A DNA stretch of 42,804 nt from Bradymonadales bacterium (GCA_007693605.1 REDG01000042.1:1-42804); one strand, 5' to 3'; positions 8,001 through 16,410 are shown, counted from the stretch's first letter. Translations and numbers: made by a program. Notes: generated by a model not told the origin, from the sequence alone.

Positions 8001-9935
8001 ATGCAGATCACTTGCTCGGGCTGCTCCAGCCGATACAAATTGGACGACTCAAAGATCAAGCCTACAGGCACGAAGGTTCGTTGTCCGAAATGCAGCAAGA
8101 CTTTTCTCGTCCATCCCAAGGCCCCCCCAGAAGAGAAGAAAGAAGTTCGCCGTCCAGAGCCCAGCCCAAAGCCTCCTCCAAAAGCCCCGATCAAGCAGCC
8201 ACCAAAGCAGCCCACTCAGGCATCTCCAAAAACAGCGCCAACTTCGCCCTTTAAGAGTCCAAGCGCCACTGCCCAGACGGGCGGCAAGACTGGCTCTCAA
8301 GCCATCACTGCAACCCCCAGCCTCGGGGGCGAAGATGAAGACGACCCCTTCAACGAGAAGACCATCGTTTCCGACAGGGCCGCCCTGCGACAAGAGAGTC
8401 TTCAACAGTATTCTACTCAGAAGCAGGAATCCAAAAAGCCAGAAGCATCCATCGTCGAAGAAGACCCCTTTGCAACGGTCGCCTCTGAAAGAGAGGACTT
8501 CATTCCTGATTCTGATGACGACCCTCTCGATGAGGCCACTCAGTTAGATCCTCAAGCATTCAAAGACCCTGCCCCCTCACCCCTCTTTGAAGACCCCGCA
8601 CAAAAGCAGAAGACTCCGCTTCGCGACCCAGGTCAGCCAGAGAAGGAGCCAGAAGAGATTCGACCTTTTGGGGATGCCACCCTTTTAGAAATTCAGCGAA
8701 TGGGAAGAAAGCCCCGAAAGCTGAAGCGACCTCTCTTTATTGCAGCAGCACTCTTGGTTTTCGGCTATTTAGCCTATGCCTTTCTGCCTCAGTTTTTGCC
8801 AACACAAAGAGACCGGGCCTTTGTGACGCATACCGTGTTGCGACCTGGAGGCTGGTATCAACACGACCCAAGCCTCTATCAATCCGTACTCACCCAGATC
8901 GCCGCACTTCCACGCGCCGACCAGGAAAGTCCAGAAAGCCGTGCTCTTTTGGCAGAGAGCCTTATTCTGAACGGCCAGCTGTTGGGAGATAGCGAACAGG
9001 TACTCTCAGGCCTGGGCATCTCGACTTCCCTTTCTGTCAGTTTTCCTCATAGTCCGGTGGGCTTTTATGGAGCTTCTGCCTACGCGATTGGCACCAATGA
9101 TCGTCGGAGCATTCAAGAACTTTACGACCGATGGCCAGAGAGCCACCGAGATGATCCCGAGTTTGAGCTGTTGAAGATGCTTCATCTTGCACACTCCGGA
9201 GAAACTGACTCTGCCCTCAGGCTCTCAAAGTCGTTGCTAGAGGCTCAGCCCGATTTTGTAAGAGGAAAAGTCTATAGTCTGTTGCTTGTTTTGCAGAACC
9301 CCAATTCAGCCCATGATATCTTTGAGGAGGACCTGAGAAAGTCTCTTGAGCAAGACTATCGTCGGCACCGCTCTCAAATTGTCAATCAAGTGACTCAACT
9401 GCCCCGAGTCTACCAAGACATCGATCGCTTCTTGGGTTTTCAACGGAGGCCTTCAGCACCAAGTCCTCCGGCCCCTCCAGAAGAGACTGCTCCTTCTGAG
9501 GAACCCACTGACGACACCGATGTTCGAACTCTGGCCGATTTCATCGTCGACACCCCAACCAAAGAACCTCCCCCCAATCCTTTTGAACAGCATGCTCAGG
9601 GTCCGCGCACGAGCGCAAGCGGTCTGCCCATGGCCTCTGCAGAGCTTGTCGCTCAAGCCCAGAGGGGGCAACAGTCTGATCGAGAGGCTCAAAGTCTCTA
9701 CCGCCAGGGACTTCAATCTTTTGAACAGGGACGACTCGATGAGGCCCTTCGACTCTTTCGAGACACTCTTAAAGCAAATGCGGAATACGCTGACGCTTAC
9801 AAACAAATTGGTCGAATCTATATGCAGCGAGAAGAGGCAAGCCGAGCCCTTCGATCTTTTAAGATTTATCTACAGCTCAAACCCGGTAGTGCCGATCGAT
9901 CTCAGGTCGAAGGCTGGATTGAAAGTCTCGAATAA
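8001..9935 (+). CDS. zinc-ribbon / single-TM / TPR protein
   Basis: 644 residues. Residues 1-37 are an MJ0042-type zinc ribbon (Cys5, Cys8, Cys28, Cys31). Residues 40-240 are low-complexity, Pro/Lys-rich then acidic, with repeated D-D-P-F and E-D-P-F motifs. One membrane helix lies at 244-266. The outer part has helical repeats with TPR character, clearest at about 560-640 (Y-R-Q-G-L-Q-S-F-E-Q-G-R-L-D-E-A-L-R-L-F). Similar architectures occur in myxobacterial gliding (AgmX-like) and other deltaproteobacterial envelope proteins: a cytoplasmic ribbon linked through the inner membrane to a periplasmic TPR scaffold. The role is unknown. The NagZ-like gene begins one or four bases after its stop. 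Confidence 0.8.
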   Translation: MQITCSGCSSRYKLDDSKIKPTGTKVRCPKCSKTFLVHPKAPPEEKKEVRRPEPSPKPPPKAPIKQPPKQPTQASPKTAPTSPFKSPSATAQTGGKTGSQAITATPSLGGEDEDDPFNEKTIVSDRAALRQESLQQYSTQKQESKKPEASIVEEDPFATVASEREDFIPDSDDDPLDEATQLDPQAFKDPAPSPLFEDPAQKQKTPLRDPGQPEKEPEEIRPFGDATLLEIQRMGRKPRKLKRPLFIAAALLVFGYLAYAFLPQFLPTQRDRAFVTHTVLRPGGWYQHDPSLYQSVLTQIAALPRADQESPESRALLAESLILNGQLLGDSEQVLSGLGISTSLSVSFPHSPVGFYGASAYAIGTNDRRSIQELYDRWPESHRDDPEFELLKMLHLAHSGETDSALRLSKSLLEAQPDFVRGKVYSLLLVLQNPNSAHDIFEEDLRKSLEQDYRRHRSQIVNQVTQLPRVYQDIDRFLGFQRRPSAPSPPAPPEETAPSEEPTDDTDVRTLADFIVDTPTKEPPPNPFEQHAQGPRTSASGLPMASAELVAQAQRGQQSDREAQSLYRQGLQSFEQGRLDEALRLFRDTLKANAEYADAYKQIGRIYMQREEASRALRSFKIYLQLKPGSADRSQVEGWIESLE

Positions 9936-9936
9936 A

Positions 9937-11019
9937 GTGGTGTCAGGAGATCTCAGAAAAAATCTTGCAAAGAGATTCATCGTCGGCGTGAAGGACTTTC
10001 ACTTCTCCGCCGAACTCCAATCTTTGCTCAAAGACTTTCCCATTGCTGGCATCGCTCTTTTCAACTCTCCCCATAGTGATTCAAGGCATCTTTGGTCTGA
10101 TCCTCAGGCAGCCCTCGAGGCGCTTTATGAGTTTGTAAGTCGCATTCGATCTGAGGTTCAGTTTCTTGTGGCCGATCAAGAGGGAGGCCGTGTGCTTCGC
10201 TTGAAGAAGCCGTTTATTGAACTCCCTTCCGCTGCCAAGATCTCTGAAGCCTTTCCCAGTGACTCGAAACACTTCTTGGAGCTTCGCGAGCTGTACCAAG
10301 CTGTCGCCGAACAAATGTCTCTGTGTCAAATTCGATGGAATTTTGCCCCCGTATGTGACCTAAGACAAGAGAGCGGACACTCGGTGATAGGCGATCGAAG
10401 TTACTCCGACAAAGCAGATGAGGTGGTCTCTCAAGCTCGAATCTTCTGCGAGTCTTTTCAAGACCGAAGTGTTCTTACTTGTCTGAAGCACTTCCCTGGC
10501 CACGGTTCTAGCTCGCAAGACTCCCACGAAAAAATCGCAGTCTTGGGCAAATCTGAGGAAGAGATGATCCAAACGGATCAAAAGATCTTTCAAGAGCTCG
10601 CCTCAGTTGCCGGAGCGATTATGCCGGGGCATCTTGCCTTTCCTGAAAAGCCCGATGAGCTTCTTTCTCTCAAGCACGATTTTTTGAAAGCATCGAGAGA
10701 GCTCTTTCCGTCAAAGCTGATCTGGATCACTGACGATCTGATCAGCATGAAGGCGGTGAGCGAGATGCAGCCTTGGCGGCTGTGTCTTCGAGCGGGCTAC
10801 GACTATATTTTGCTCTGTGGCGAAGTCGAGCAAGCTCATTTCGCTCTAGAAGACAGTCTCAAGTTGGCAGAGACTGAGCCCCTCTCCATTCAGGCTTCAA
10901 GCTTTCCCTTTCAAGGCATTGAAAAACTGCCCCGCTTTAGTTCGTGGCGAGAGAAGATTGAGATGCAAACGGAGAAGGCTCATCGACTACTCGAAAAGAG
11001 AGGCCTTGAACTGGGATGA
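9937..11019 (+). CDS. nagZ: glycoside hydrolase family 3, NagZ-like beta-N-acetylglucosaminidase
   Basis: About 360 residues from GTG 9937 (or GTG 9940); the longer open frame upstream is a shadow of the TPR gene. NagZ removes N-acetylglucosamine from muropeptides during peptidoglycan recycling. Seen here: A-D-Q-E-G-G-R-V-L-R at 79-88, K-H-F-P-G-H-G-S-S-S-Q-D-S-H at 184-197 (the mobile loop with catalytic Asp/His), and W-I-T-D-D-L-I-S-M at 263-271 with the nucleophile Asp. Length fits the one-domain family. There is no signal peptide, as expected for the cytoplasmic enzyme. The stop overlaps the next start (ATGA). In a predator it could also act on prey cell-wall fragments, which is inference. 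Confidence 0.88.
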   Translation: MVSGDLRKNLAKRFIVGVKDFHFSAELQSLLKDFPIAGIALFNSPHSDSRHLWSDPQAALEALYEFVSRIRSEVQFLVADQEGGRVLRLKKPFIELPSAAKISEAFPSDSKHFLELRELYQAVAEQMSLCQIRWNFAPVCDLRQESGHSVIGDRSYSDKADEVVSQARIFCESFQDRSVLTCLKHFPGHGSSSQDSHEKIAVLGKSEEEMIQTDQKIFQELASVAGAIMPGHLAFPEKPDELLSLKHDFLKASRELFPSKLIWITDDLISMKAVSEMQPWRLCLRAGYDYILLCGEVEQAHFALEDSLKLAETEPLSIQASSFPFQGIEKLPRFSSWREKIEMQTEKAHRLLEKRGLELG

Positions 11020-11690
11020 AGATTTTAGTCACCTCAGACTACGACCCCTCGTGGGGCTTTTTTTGGAAAGAGGACCTTCTCACTCGCTTGCGCAGCCTCA
11101 ACTTCAAGCCTGTTTTGAGCTGCCAAGACATTTCAGTCGCACTAGAGCAACTGGCAGAAGTGGTTGGAATTCTGATTCCGGGCGGACTTCAAGACATTCC
11201 ACCTGAGGCCTATGGGGAAAGACCTCATCCAAAATCCTTGATTAACTCTGTCCGCTACGAATTTGAAAAGCCTTTGATCGAGGCCAGCCTGAAGAAAAAC
11301 CTTCCAATACTAGGAATCTGCTGGGGAATGCAGGCTTTAAATGTGGCTCTTGGGGGAAGCCTCCATCAACACCTCCCAGACGAGGAAAAGTTTTTTGTTT
11401 CTCACGAACAAGCTGGGCCGAAGCATCTACCTACTCATAAAGTGTCTTTTCTTAAAAAGGAAAGAGCCGAAAAACTATTTGGTCGCAGTGAAATGAAAGT
11501 AAATTCGACCCACCATCAAGCCGTCAAATCGCTTGGAAAGGGCCTCGAAGTAGAAGCATTGGCTGAAGACTCTCTGATTGAAGCGATTTCTCTTCCGACT
11601 CAAAGCTTTGTCTGGGGTGTTGAGTGGCACCCTGAACGCCTAGACGACGACCCGATCATCCCTGCTTTTGCAAAAGCCTGTCAGCGCTGA
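11016..11690 (+). CDS. class I glutamine amidotransferase-like hydrolase (PuuD/peptidase C26 type)
   Basis: 224 residues, ATG overlapping the nagZ stop. The fold is the class I amidotransferase: nucleophile Cys102 in G-I-C-W-G-M-Q, His205 and Glu207 in G-V-E-W-H-P-E, oxyanion strand I-P-G-G-L near 54-58. V-N-S-T-H-H-Q-A-V-K (162-171) is typical of gamma-glutamyl-GABA hydrolase (PuuD) and relatives that cleave gamma-glutamyl bonds. No putrescine pathway genes are nearby. Coupling to nagZ raises the possibility that it acts on gamma-D-glutamyl bonds from peptidoglycan, but that is speculation. Confidence 0.85.
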   Translation: MKILVTSDYDPSWGFFWKEDLLTRLRSLNFKPVLSCQDISVALEQLAEVVGILIPGGLQDIPPEAYGERPHPKSLINSVRYEFEKPLIEASLKKNLPILGICWGMQALNVALGGSLHQHLPDEEKFFVSHEQAGPKHLPTHKVSFLKKERAEKLFGRSEMKVNSTHHQAVKSLGKGLEVEALAEDSLIEAISLPTQSFVWGVEWHPERLDDDPIIPAFAKACQR

Positions 11691-11880
11691 TGTCTAAGAA
11701 CACAGCATTCTGCCGTTCAAGTATCTGAAGCTTCGCCTTGAGCTGTTCGTTCTCTGCTTGAAGATCTCGTCGTTGTTTTCTAAGTAGGTGAATGGCGCTT
11801 ACCAGAAAATTTGTGCCCCCAAGTCCCTCTGCTTCATCGGGAATAAAAATCAAGTTCTCTTCAGAAATTCGTGATGACAT
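11656..11880 (-). CDS. small coiled-coil protein
   Basis: 74 residues. GAGGAG stands six bases before the ATG. Residues 33-60 form a heptad-like helix (L-L-R-K-Q-R-R-D-L-Q-A-E-N-E-Q-L-K-A-K-L) reminiscent of DivIC/FtsB or cell-division coiled coils, but without a membrane segment. The last 35 bases overlap the 3' end of the amidotransferase gene on the other strand. Function unknown. Confidence 0.65.
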   Translation of the reverse strand: MSSRISEENLIFIPDEAEGLGGTNFLVSAIHLLRKQRRDLQAENEQLKAKLQILERQNAVFLDISADRLLQKQG

Positions 11881-12486
11881 AGTTTACTCCTCTTGCCTTC
11901 TGTAACCTGCAAGTTTGTCTCCAGATCAGCTACGCATCAATGGGCCTTTGACTCGCGCATCAAGCCCCAAATCGGTGTCAAAATATCAACGAAGTGTTGA
12001 AAACGAAACGGCTTTCAAGCGCCCTCTCAGCTAAAGACCTCGACAGGTTCCACTACGGAAGCAGCTTTTCCCTGAGTGCCGTTCACAGACTGAGGCAATC
12101 TTAGAAACAGATTCACTATAGGCGGAGCGGAAGTACAATGCGATTCAGTGACCGAGCACCTCTTCGATCGACAGAGAAAATCTCTCTCCATATCGCACCC
12201 CTTCCCCTCCGATCGAACCCAATCCCCTAAAAACAAAATGAGTCCCTTAAAAACTCATTTTCTTGGGGGTTTGGAAACTCAACTTCATTGCCAAAAAATA
12301 TTCTATTTTTTTATTGACGGGTTTTTTTAAGCACTATTCTTAGTCTCGCAAATCAAATCAGAATGCTGGCTTCAATCGCTCTGGCTTTTGTTTTGGAAGC
12401 CCGTTCTTGATCTGGAATAACAAAACTTAGTCCCACAGCAATACAGCTTATAGAGCGAAGATACGGCAGCCAAAAAAGTTCATGTT
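11881..12486 (+). promoter_or_regulatory. 606-base leader of the first HNH gene, with hairpin, repeats and probable promoter
   Basis: No gene is supported here. It holds two copies of a TTCCGCT-CGG-like motif (12048-12061 and 12121-12134), a perfect 9-bp stem-loop (12235-12261), then TTGACG with a TATTCT 15 bases later (12313-12339), a plausible if tightly spaced promoter. From TTGACG to the start codon, about 170 bases closely match the region before the second HNH gene (36570-36741), including 'AAGCACTATT' and 'GCGGCAGCC'-like blocks and CAAAAAAGTTCATGTTATGC at the start codon. Conservation of a long untranslated leader suggests regulation or a role in DNA. Confidence 0.6.
12235..12261 (+). 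repeat. stem-loop, loop orientation opposite to the second locus
   Basis: Stem AAAATGAGT / ACTCATTTT encloses the loop CCCTTAAAA. The equivalent element at 36532-36558 has stem AAAATAAGT / ACTTATTTT and loop TTTTAAGGG, the exact reverse complement of this loop. The paired stem change (G-C here, A-T there) keeps the hairpin. CCCC and GGGG just outside extend the pairing here. Confidence 0.7.
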
Positions 12487-13599
12487 ATGCTCAAGCCCAT
12501 GAAAGATATGAACTCTCAAAGAAACTCAATTCTTTATCCGACTACTCAAAAGCTGCTCGAGCCTGAGATATCCAATCTTCAGAAACTCGGCTCCGACGAT
12601 CTTCTTTCTTATACGCAAAAACTTGCAGCCTCAGAGAGAAAAATCTATGCCGCCGTGATCGAGGCCCTAGAAGAAATCGAAAGGCGAAAGCTATATCTTG
12701 CTAAGGGCTATTCTTCTCTCTTTCTATTTTGTACAGAAGTCTTAAGGTATTCCGCCGGAGCGGCACAGAGAAGAATCGAGAGTATGCGGCTGATTAAGAA
12801 TTTCCCTATGGCTCAAAAAACAGAAGTTAAAGTGAAGCTTCAAAGGGGAAACCTCTCTCTTTCTCACCTAAGCCGGGTCTCTAAGGCCCTTCGCTCACTT
12901 CCCCCCCAGAGCTGTCATGAAAAAATGAAACTTTTGTCTCAGGTTGAGAACACCACCCAAAGGGAGTGTGAGCGAAAATTGATCGAGGCGGGGGTGCCAG
13001 GGATAAAGAAAAGAGAGGATTTTCGAGCGGTCTCAGAGTCCAGCTATCGACTGTCTGTGACAGTAGATGAGGAGACCAAAGAACTTTTAGAGAAATTCAT
13101 GGGCTTAACCGCTCATCAAAACCCTTGGGCGAGTCGGGAGAAAGCCTTAAAGATTGCCCTGAAGTTAGCTCTTCAAGAAGTGGAGAAGCGGAAGTTTGGA
13201 GTGAGAGGGAAAAAGAAGGGGGCCGAGTCTAGAAATATGATGACTTCCAAAGCGGAAGTCAGAAGGCCTGCTAGAAAGAAGAAAGCCTCTGAAGTTGTTT
13301 CCGCTACGGAAGCTCTTTCTCCCGCGGATAGCAAAGAAGTAGTCGTACAGCCCAAAAGCAACCGAAGCCGGCATATTCCAAGATCTGTTCGAGCAGAGGT
13401 GTGGGAGAGAGATGGGGGGGCTTGTGTTTTTGTGGAGCCAGACTCAGGTAGAGCCTGTGGTTCGAGTTTTGGGCTGGAGTGGGATCATGTATGGGAGTTT
13501 TCTAGAGGAGGAGATTCCAGCGCTTCGAATCTTCGGTTGCTTTGTCGTCGACACAATAACGGGCGACAGCGATGGGAAAGGGAGTCGTCAATAGATTGA
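12487..13599 (+). CDS. DUF222/13E12-like HNH endonuclease, copy A
   Basis: 370 residues. Residues 40-245 are a helical DUF222-like region (A-S-E-R-K-I-Y-A-A-V-I-E-A-L, G-Y-S-S-L-F-L-F-C-T-E-V-L). A basic, variable linker follows (about 245-295), then the HNH domain: R-S-V-R-A-E-V-W-E-R-D, Cys pairs, L-E-W-D-H at the first His, F-S-R-G-G, N-L-R-L-L-C-R-R-H-N-N. All key HNH residues are present, so it is probably active on DNA. It is a close paralogue of the gene at 36742: by eye about 20 changes in 205 residues in the first region, but a different linker. No good Shine-Dalgarno precedes the ATG; in-frame ATGs follow at codons 5 and 8. No standard transposon ends flank it. Confidence 0.85.
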   Translation: MLKPMKDMNSQRNSILYPTTQKLLEPEISNLQKLGSDDLLSYTQKLAASERKIYAAVIEALEEIERRKLYLAKGYSSLFLFCTEVLRYSAGAAQRRIESMRLIKNFPMAQKTEVKVKLQRGNLSLSHLSRVSKALRSLPPQSCHEKMKLLSQVENTTQRECERKLIEAGVPGIKKREDFRAVSESSYRLSVTVDEETKELLEKFMGLTAHQNPWASREKALKIALKLALQEVEKRKFGVRGKKKGAESRNMMTSKAEVRRPARKKKASEVVSATEALSPADSKEVVVQPKSNRSRHIPRSVRAEVWERDGGACVFVEPDSGRACGSSFGLEWDHVWEFSRGGDSSASNLRLLCRRHNNGRQRWERESSID

Positions 13600-13654
13600 C
13601 TGACAATCAAGCGTGTGAGTATTGGAGAGAGGGATGCAGGCTAGCCAGCTCGAT

Positions 13655-14269
13655 CTAGAGCGCAACGGACTTCCAGCGTCGCTTCTCTTGTGGAGTGAGA
13701 GAGAAGAAGGCCTGAAACAAGGATCGCTGATCGTCGAAGCAGCTACTTTCGTTTAAGACCGCCCGACAAAAGGATCGGGCGATTTGATGAGCGTCGTGGT
13801 ATCGAGCCCGTTCTTGTTCATCAACCCAATCACCCAGCCTGATTTGATCAAACAAAAGCTCAAAAATTTCATCTTGAAACTCCTGACCGGACCCCTGTAA
13901 ACAGCTGAGTGCAAAGCTAAACTTGTCGACTTCTGATTGAATCTCAAGGTCAAGCGGACGGATTTGTTGATTCAACCGAGTCTTCTCCACGAAATAGTTG
14001 AAATGGCTCAACTCTTCGACCAGAACGGATAAACTTGGAAAATCCTCAAGTCGAAAATCGGAGGGATAATGTCTTTCACCAAATTCTTCTAACAGCTTTG
14101 CCTGAAGGCAGATCGCCAGATCGGCCACTCCTTCAGTTTGATTTACCAGCAGTGCGTTTTGACTTTCTGTGGCCATCACAAAGTCACGAGAGTCGTAGGG
14201 ATTCTCTTGACCATTCACCGTCTCAATCTGTCGCTGAATGCTTTTCAGAGCTCTAAGCTTGACCTCCAT
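13655..14269 (-). CDS. conserved helical protein of unknown function
   Basis: 204 residues; AGGAGG lies six bases before the ATG. Mostly alpha-helical. The central run V-L-V-E-E-L-S-H-F-N-Y-F-V (residues 86-98), then L-D-L-E-I-Q-S-E-V-D-K-F, resembles a protein I associate from memory with myxobacteria and other deltaproteobacteria, sitting beside a relative of the next gene. There is no signal peptide or membrane helix. It is 27 bases downstream of the gene at 14297-14884 and almost certainly in the same operon. Confidence 0.6.
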   Translation of the reverse strand: MEVKLRALKSIQRQIETVNGQENPYDSRDFVMATESQNALLVNQTEGVADLAICLQAKLLEEFGERHYPSDFRLEDFPSLSVLVEELSHFNYFVEKTRLNQQIRPLDLEIQSEVDKFSFALSCLQGSGQEFQDEIFELLFDQIRLGDWVDEQERARYHDAHQIARSFCRAVLNESSCFDDQRSLFQAFFSLTPQEKRRWKSVAL

Positions 14270-14296
14270 TTGCCCCTCCTAAAGGATGATTTGCCC

Positions 14297-14884
14297 TCAC
14301 TCTTTCGGAATCATGGGAATGATCCCTTGTTCTTTGAGCTTCTCCCGAGCAAAATCAGACTTAGAGCTAGAGTAGAACTTCAACAGTTCGAGCGCATTGT
14401 ACTCCTGAATTCGCAAGCTCTCAGAAATCACCGCCAAAAGATCGGCCACCACTTGAAAGCCATCGGCCAATTCGATGAAGACATTCTTTGTCTCGCTCAA
14501 ATCACTGAGATGAGAGTAGGCGCTTTCCCCCATTTGAGCGTAATAGCTCTGCTTCATTCCTCGACGATTGAGCGCCTCTCGAAAATACCCGCTCATCATT
14601 AGGGAAGTGTCTCCCAATCGTCTCAGAATGGAAACGCGACGGGCTGAGTCTGCTGCCATGGCTTCAGCCAAGATATCAGCGAGAACTGGAAGTCGACCCG
14701 AGTCTGCCTTAAAAAAATTGTCTACCTGGTGAAAGTGAGTGAGAAGCTTTGCGACATAGTTCAGCGCCATGGGCGAAACAGACTGATCTTGCTTCTCAGC
14801 GGTCCCGACCAGAAGCTCCTCAAAAAAGCCCTGCAGATCTCCCAAAACGATCTGGGAAGATATGTTTTCTCTAGACTCGCTCAC
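14297..14884 (-). CDS. conserved helical protein, partner of the downstream gene
   Basis: About 195 residues. Two GTG codons are possible; the second (14884) has the better distance to GGAGGG, so it is used here. The core L-R-R-L-G-D-T-S-L-M-M-S-G-Y-F, then Y-Y-A-Q-M-G-E-S-A-Y, looks like a strongly conserved signature (G-D-x-S-L, S-G-x-F, Y-Y-x-x-M-G-x-x-A-Y) known to me only from hypothetical proteins. Soluble and helical. An extended -10 promoter (TGCTATAAT) lies 39 bases upstream. Confidence 0.6.
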   Translation of the reverse strand: MSESRENISSQIVLGDLQGFFEELLVGTAEKQDQSVSPMALNYVAKLLTHFHQVDNFFKADSGRLPVLADILAEAMAADSARRVSILRRLGDTSLMMSGYFREALNRRGMKQSYYAQMGESAYSHLSDLSETKNVFIELADGFQVVADLLAVISESLRIQEYNALELLKFYSSSKSDFAREKLKEQGIIPMIPKE

Positions 14885-14922
14885 CACGGCCCTCCAAAAC
14901 CCCTATGATCACACCCACTTAT

Positions 14923-14931
14923 ATTATAGCA
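14923..14931 (-). promoter_or_regulatory. extended -10 promoter element
   Basis: Minus strand reads TGCTATAAT, a perfect extended -10, about 40 bases before the start of the two-gene unit at 14884. No good -35 is seen, as is usual for extended -10 promoters. Directly upstream is the palindromic repeat copy at 15002-15080. Confidence 0.55.
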
Positions 14932-15001
14932 AAATTTCAGAAAGCTGGGAAATCAAGGCTTTAGGCGAGGTCGCCAACAACATGAGAGATCTATGGGCAA
15001 T

Positions 15002-15080
15002 GGGAGTGTCGCTAAAGGCACATCTGCTTCGGCTGCTGCGTCGCTGCGCTTCTCGCATCTGGACCCTTACCGCCACTCCC
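15002..15080. repeat. dispersed palindromic repeat, copy 1
   Basis: Begins GGGAGTGTCGCTAAAGGC and ends GGACCCTTACCGCCACTCCC, which are near-perfect inverted repeats of each other; the middle (GCTGCTGCGTCGCTGCGCTTCTCGC) is also G/C-rich and self-complementary. The 79-base unit can fold into one long hairpin. Similarity to copy 3 continues about 25 bases past the right end (read in reverse: CCAAA-TCTGG-TTCGGGAGTGG). It lies 36 bases 3' of the threonine ammonia-lyase gene, where it could act as a terminator or mRNA stabiliser. Confidence 0.85.
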
Positions 15081-15116
15081 GAATCCAGAGTTTGGCGACA
15101 GTCCCGCAATGATCCG

Positions 15117-16346
15117 CTACGGCAAAAATCGAACCGGCCAAGAGGTCTTTTCTAAGCTCGCTTTGACTCGCTGCAAATGCTCTAGACCACTGGTCTCTAT
15201 CTCAATATGAGTGACCACTTCTCGAAGGGCCGTTTTGGTAAAGACCCGCTCGTGGTGGACCTGAAGAATGCTGGCCTGCTCCTGCGCGATCACATGCAGC
15301 AGCGCTTCTAAGCTGCCAGGGCTGTCTGGAATTACGACTTCAAATTGAGTCCTTCGACCTTGCTTCGCTAAGCCCCGCTCAATGATTCTCGCCAATAGAT
15401 CCACATCGAGATTCCCCCCACTCAGCAAAATCACAGATGAACCTGAAATCAAGTCTGACCTCTTCATCGCCGCCGCGACAGTCGCCCCCCCACATCCTTC
15501 AACAAACAGGCGCTCATTTTCTAGAATCCACAATAGGGCATCAGAAATCTCTTCGTCAGAAACAATGACCGTCTCGTCAACCAAACTCTGACAGATCGAA
15601 AAACTCTTCTCGCCCATCCGCTTGACCGCCATTCCTTCAGCGATGGTGTTTACTTTGTCCAGCGAGACAGGAGAGCCCTTTTTCAGAGAGGGGATCAACG
15701 ATGAACAACCCTCTGCTTGAACCGCAATCAGTTTGATCTTCGGATTCTTTGCTTTCAAATAACTACCAACCCCAGCCAGCAAACCTCCGCCCCCAACCGG
15801 TAAAAATACAGAAGACACATCCGGACACTGCCGCAAGATCTCGACCCCAATCGTGCCTTGGCCTGCCATGACCGTCCAATCGTCGAAGGCGTGAACATAA
15901 GCTCGACCGCTCTCCTTGGCCAATCGAGTCGCTTCTTCGTAGGCCTCCTGATAAGACTCCCCAAACAAGATGATTTCAGGCCCCCACTGCTTGGTCGCTC
16001 TCATCTTGACGATTGGGGTGCCTATGGGCATCACGATTTTAGCCGAAACCCCCAAGCGGGAGGCATGAAAGGCAAGCCCCTGAGCGTGGTTTCCAGCAGA
16101 GGCCGTAATGACGCCCTTCTCTTTGGCTTCCTTCAAAATTTCAAGAATCTTTGCGAGTGCCCCTCGGGCCTTAAAAGAACCCGTAAACTGCAGGTTCTCT
16201 GCCTTCAAAAATAGCGCCTGTTTACTCTGAACTCTCTTCTCGAGACTTTGCGAGCGAATCAAGGGTGTTTCTCGAAGAGCCTCCCCAAATGATTTGGCCA
16301 ATTCCTCTATATGACTCGCATTTAGCTCTGAGACCGCCTTTGCCAT
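15117..16346 (-). CDS. ilvA: threonine ammonia-lyase (biosynthetic/catabolic type with ACT-like tail)
   Basis: 409 residues from the ATG at 16346; AAAGGAG is five bases upstream and overlaps the alternative GTG at 16352. PLP-dependent deamination of threonine to 2-oxobutanoate, first step to isoleucine. Lys59 in G-S-F-K-A-R-G-A binds PLP; G-G-G-G-L-L-A-G (185-192) holds the PLP phosphate; N-H-A-Q-G at 86-90 is typical. Residues 333-409 look like a single ACT-type regulatory domain, as in the about 400-residue TdcB/IlvA-like group, rather than the two-domain E. coli IlvA of 514 residues. No ilv genes adjoin. The palindromic repeat copy 1 follows. Confidence 0.9.
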   Translation of the reverse strand: MAKAVSELNASHIEELAKSFGEALRETPLIRSQSLEKRVQSKQALFLKAENLQFTGSFKARGALAKILEILKEAKEKGVITASAGNHAQGLAFHASRLGVSAKIVMPIGTPIVKMRATKQWGPEIILFGESYQEAYEEATRLAKESGRAYVHAFDDWTVMAGQGTIGVEILRQCPDVSSVFLPVGGGGLLAGVGSYLKAKNPKIKLIAVQAEGCSSLIPSLKKGSPVSLDKVNTIAEGMAVKRMGEKSFSICQSLVDETVIVSDEEISDALLWILENERLFVEGCGGATVAAAMKRSDLISGSSVILLSGGNLDVDLLARIIERGLAKQGRRTQFEVVIPDSPGSLEALLHVIAQEQASILQVHHERVFTKTALREVVTHIEIETSGLEHLQRVKASLEKTSWPVRFLP

Positions 16347-16410
16347 GATCACTCCTTTGCGACGCTCCCCGTTAAATCACAGTTCGATATCTCTGTTAAG
16401 TCTTCTTCGA

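Noticed and set aside
9520-9936. Long upstream extension of the NagZ-like frame
   Set aside because: It lies inside the TPR gene in another frame; the translation has no family similarity, and GH3 homology starts only after 9937.
12027-12330. Small frames in the leader of HNH copy A
   Set aside because: They cover the repeats and promoter and have no protein-like features.
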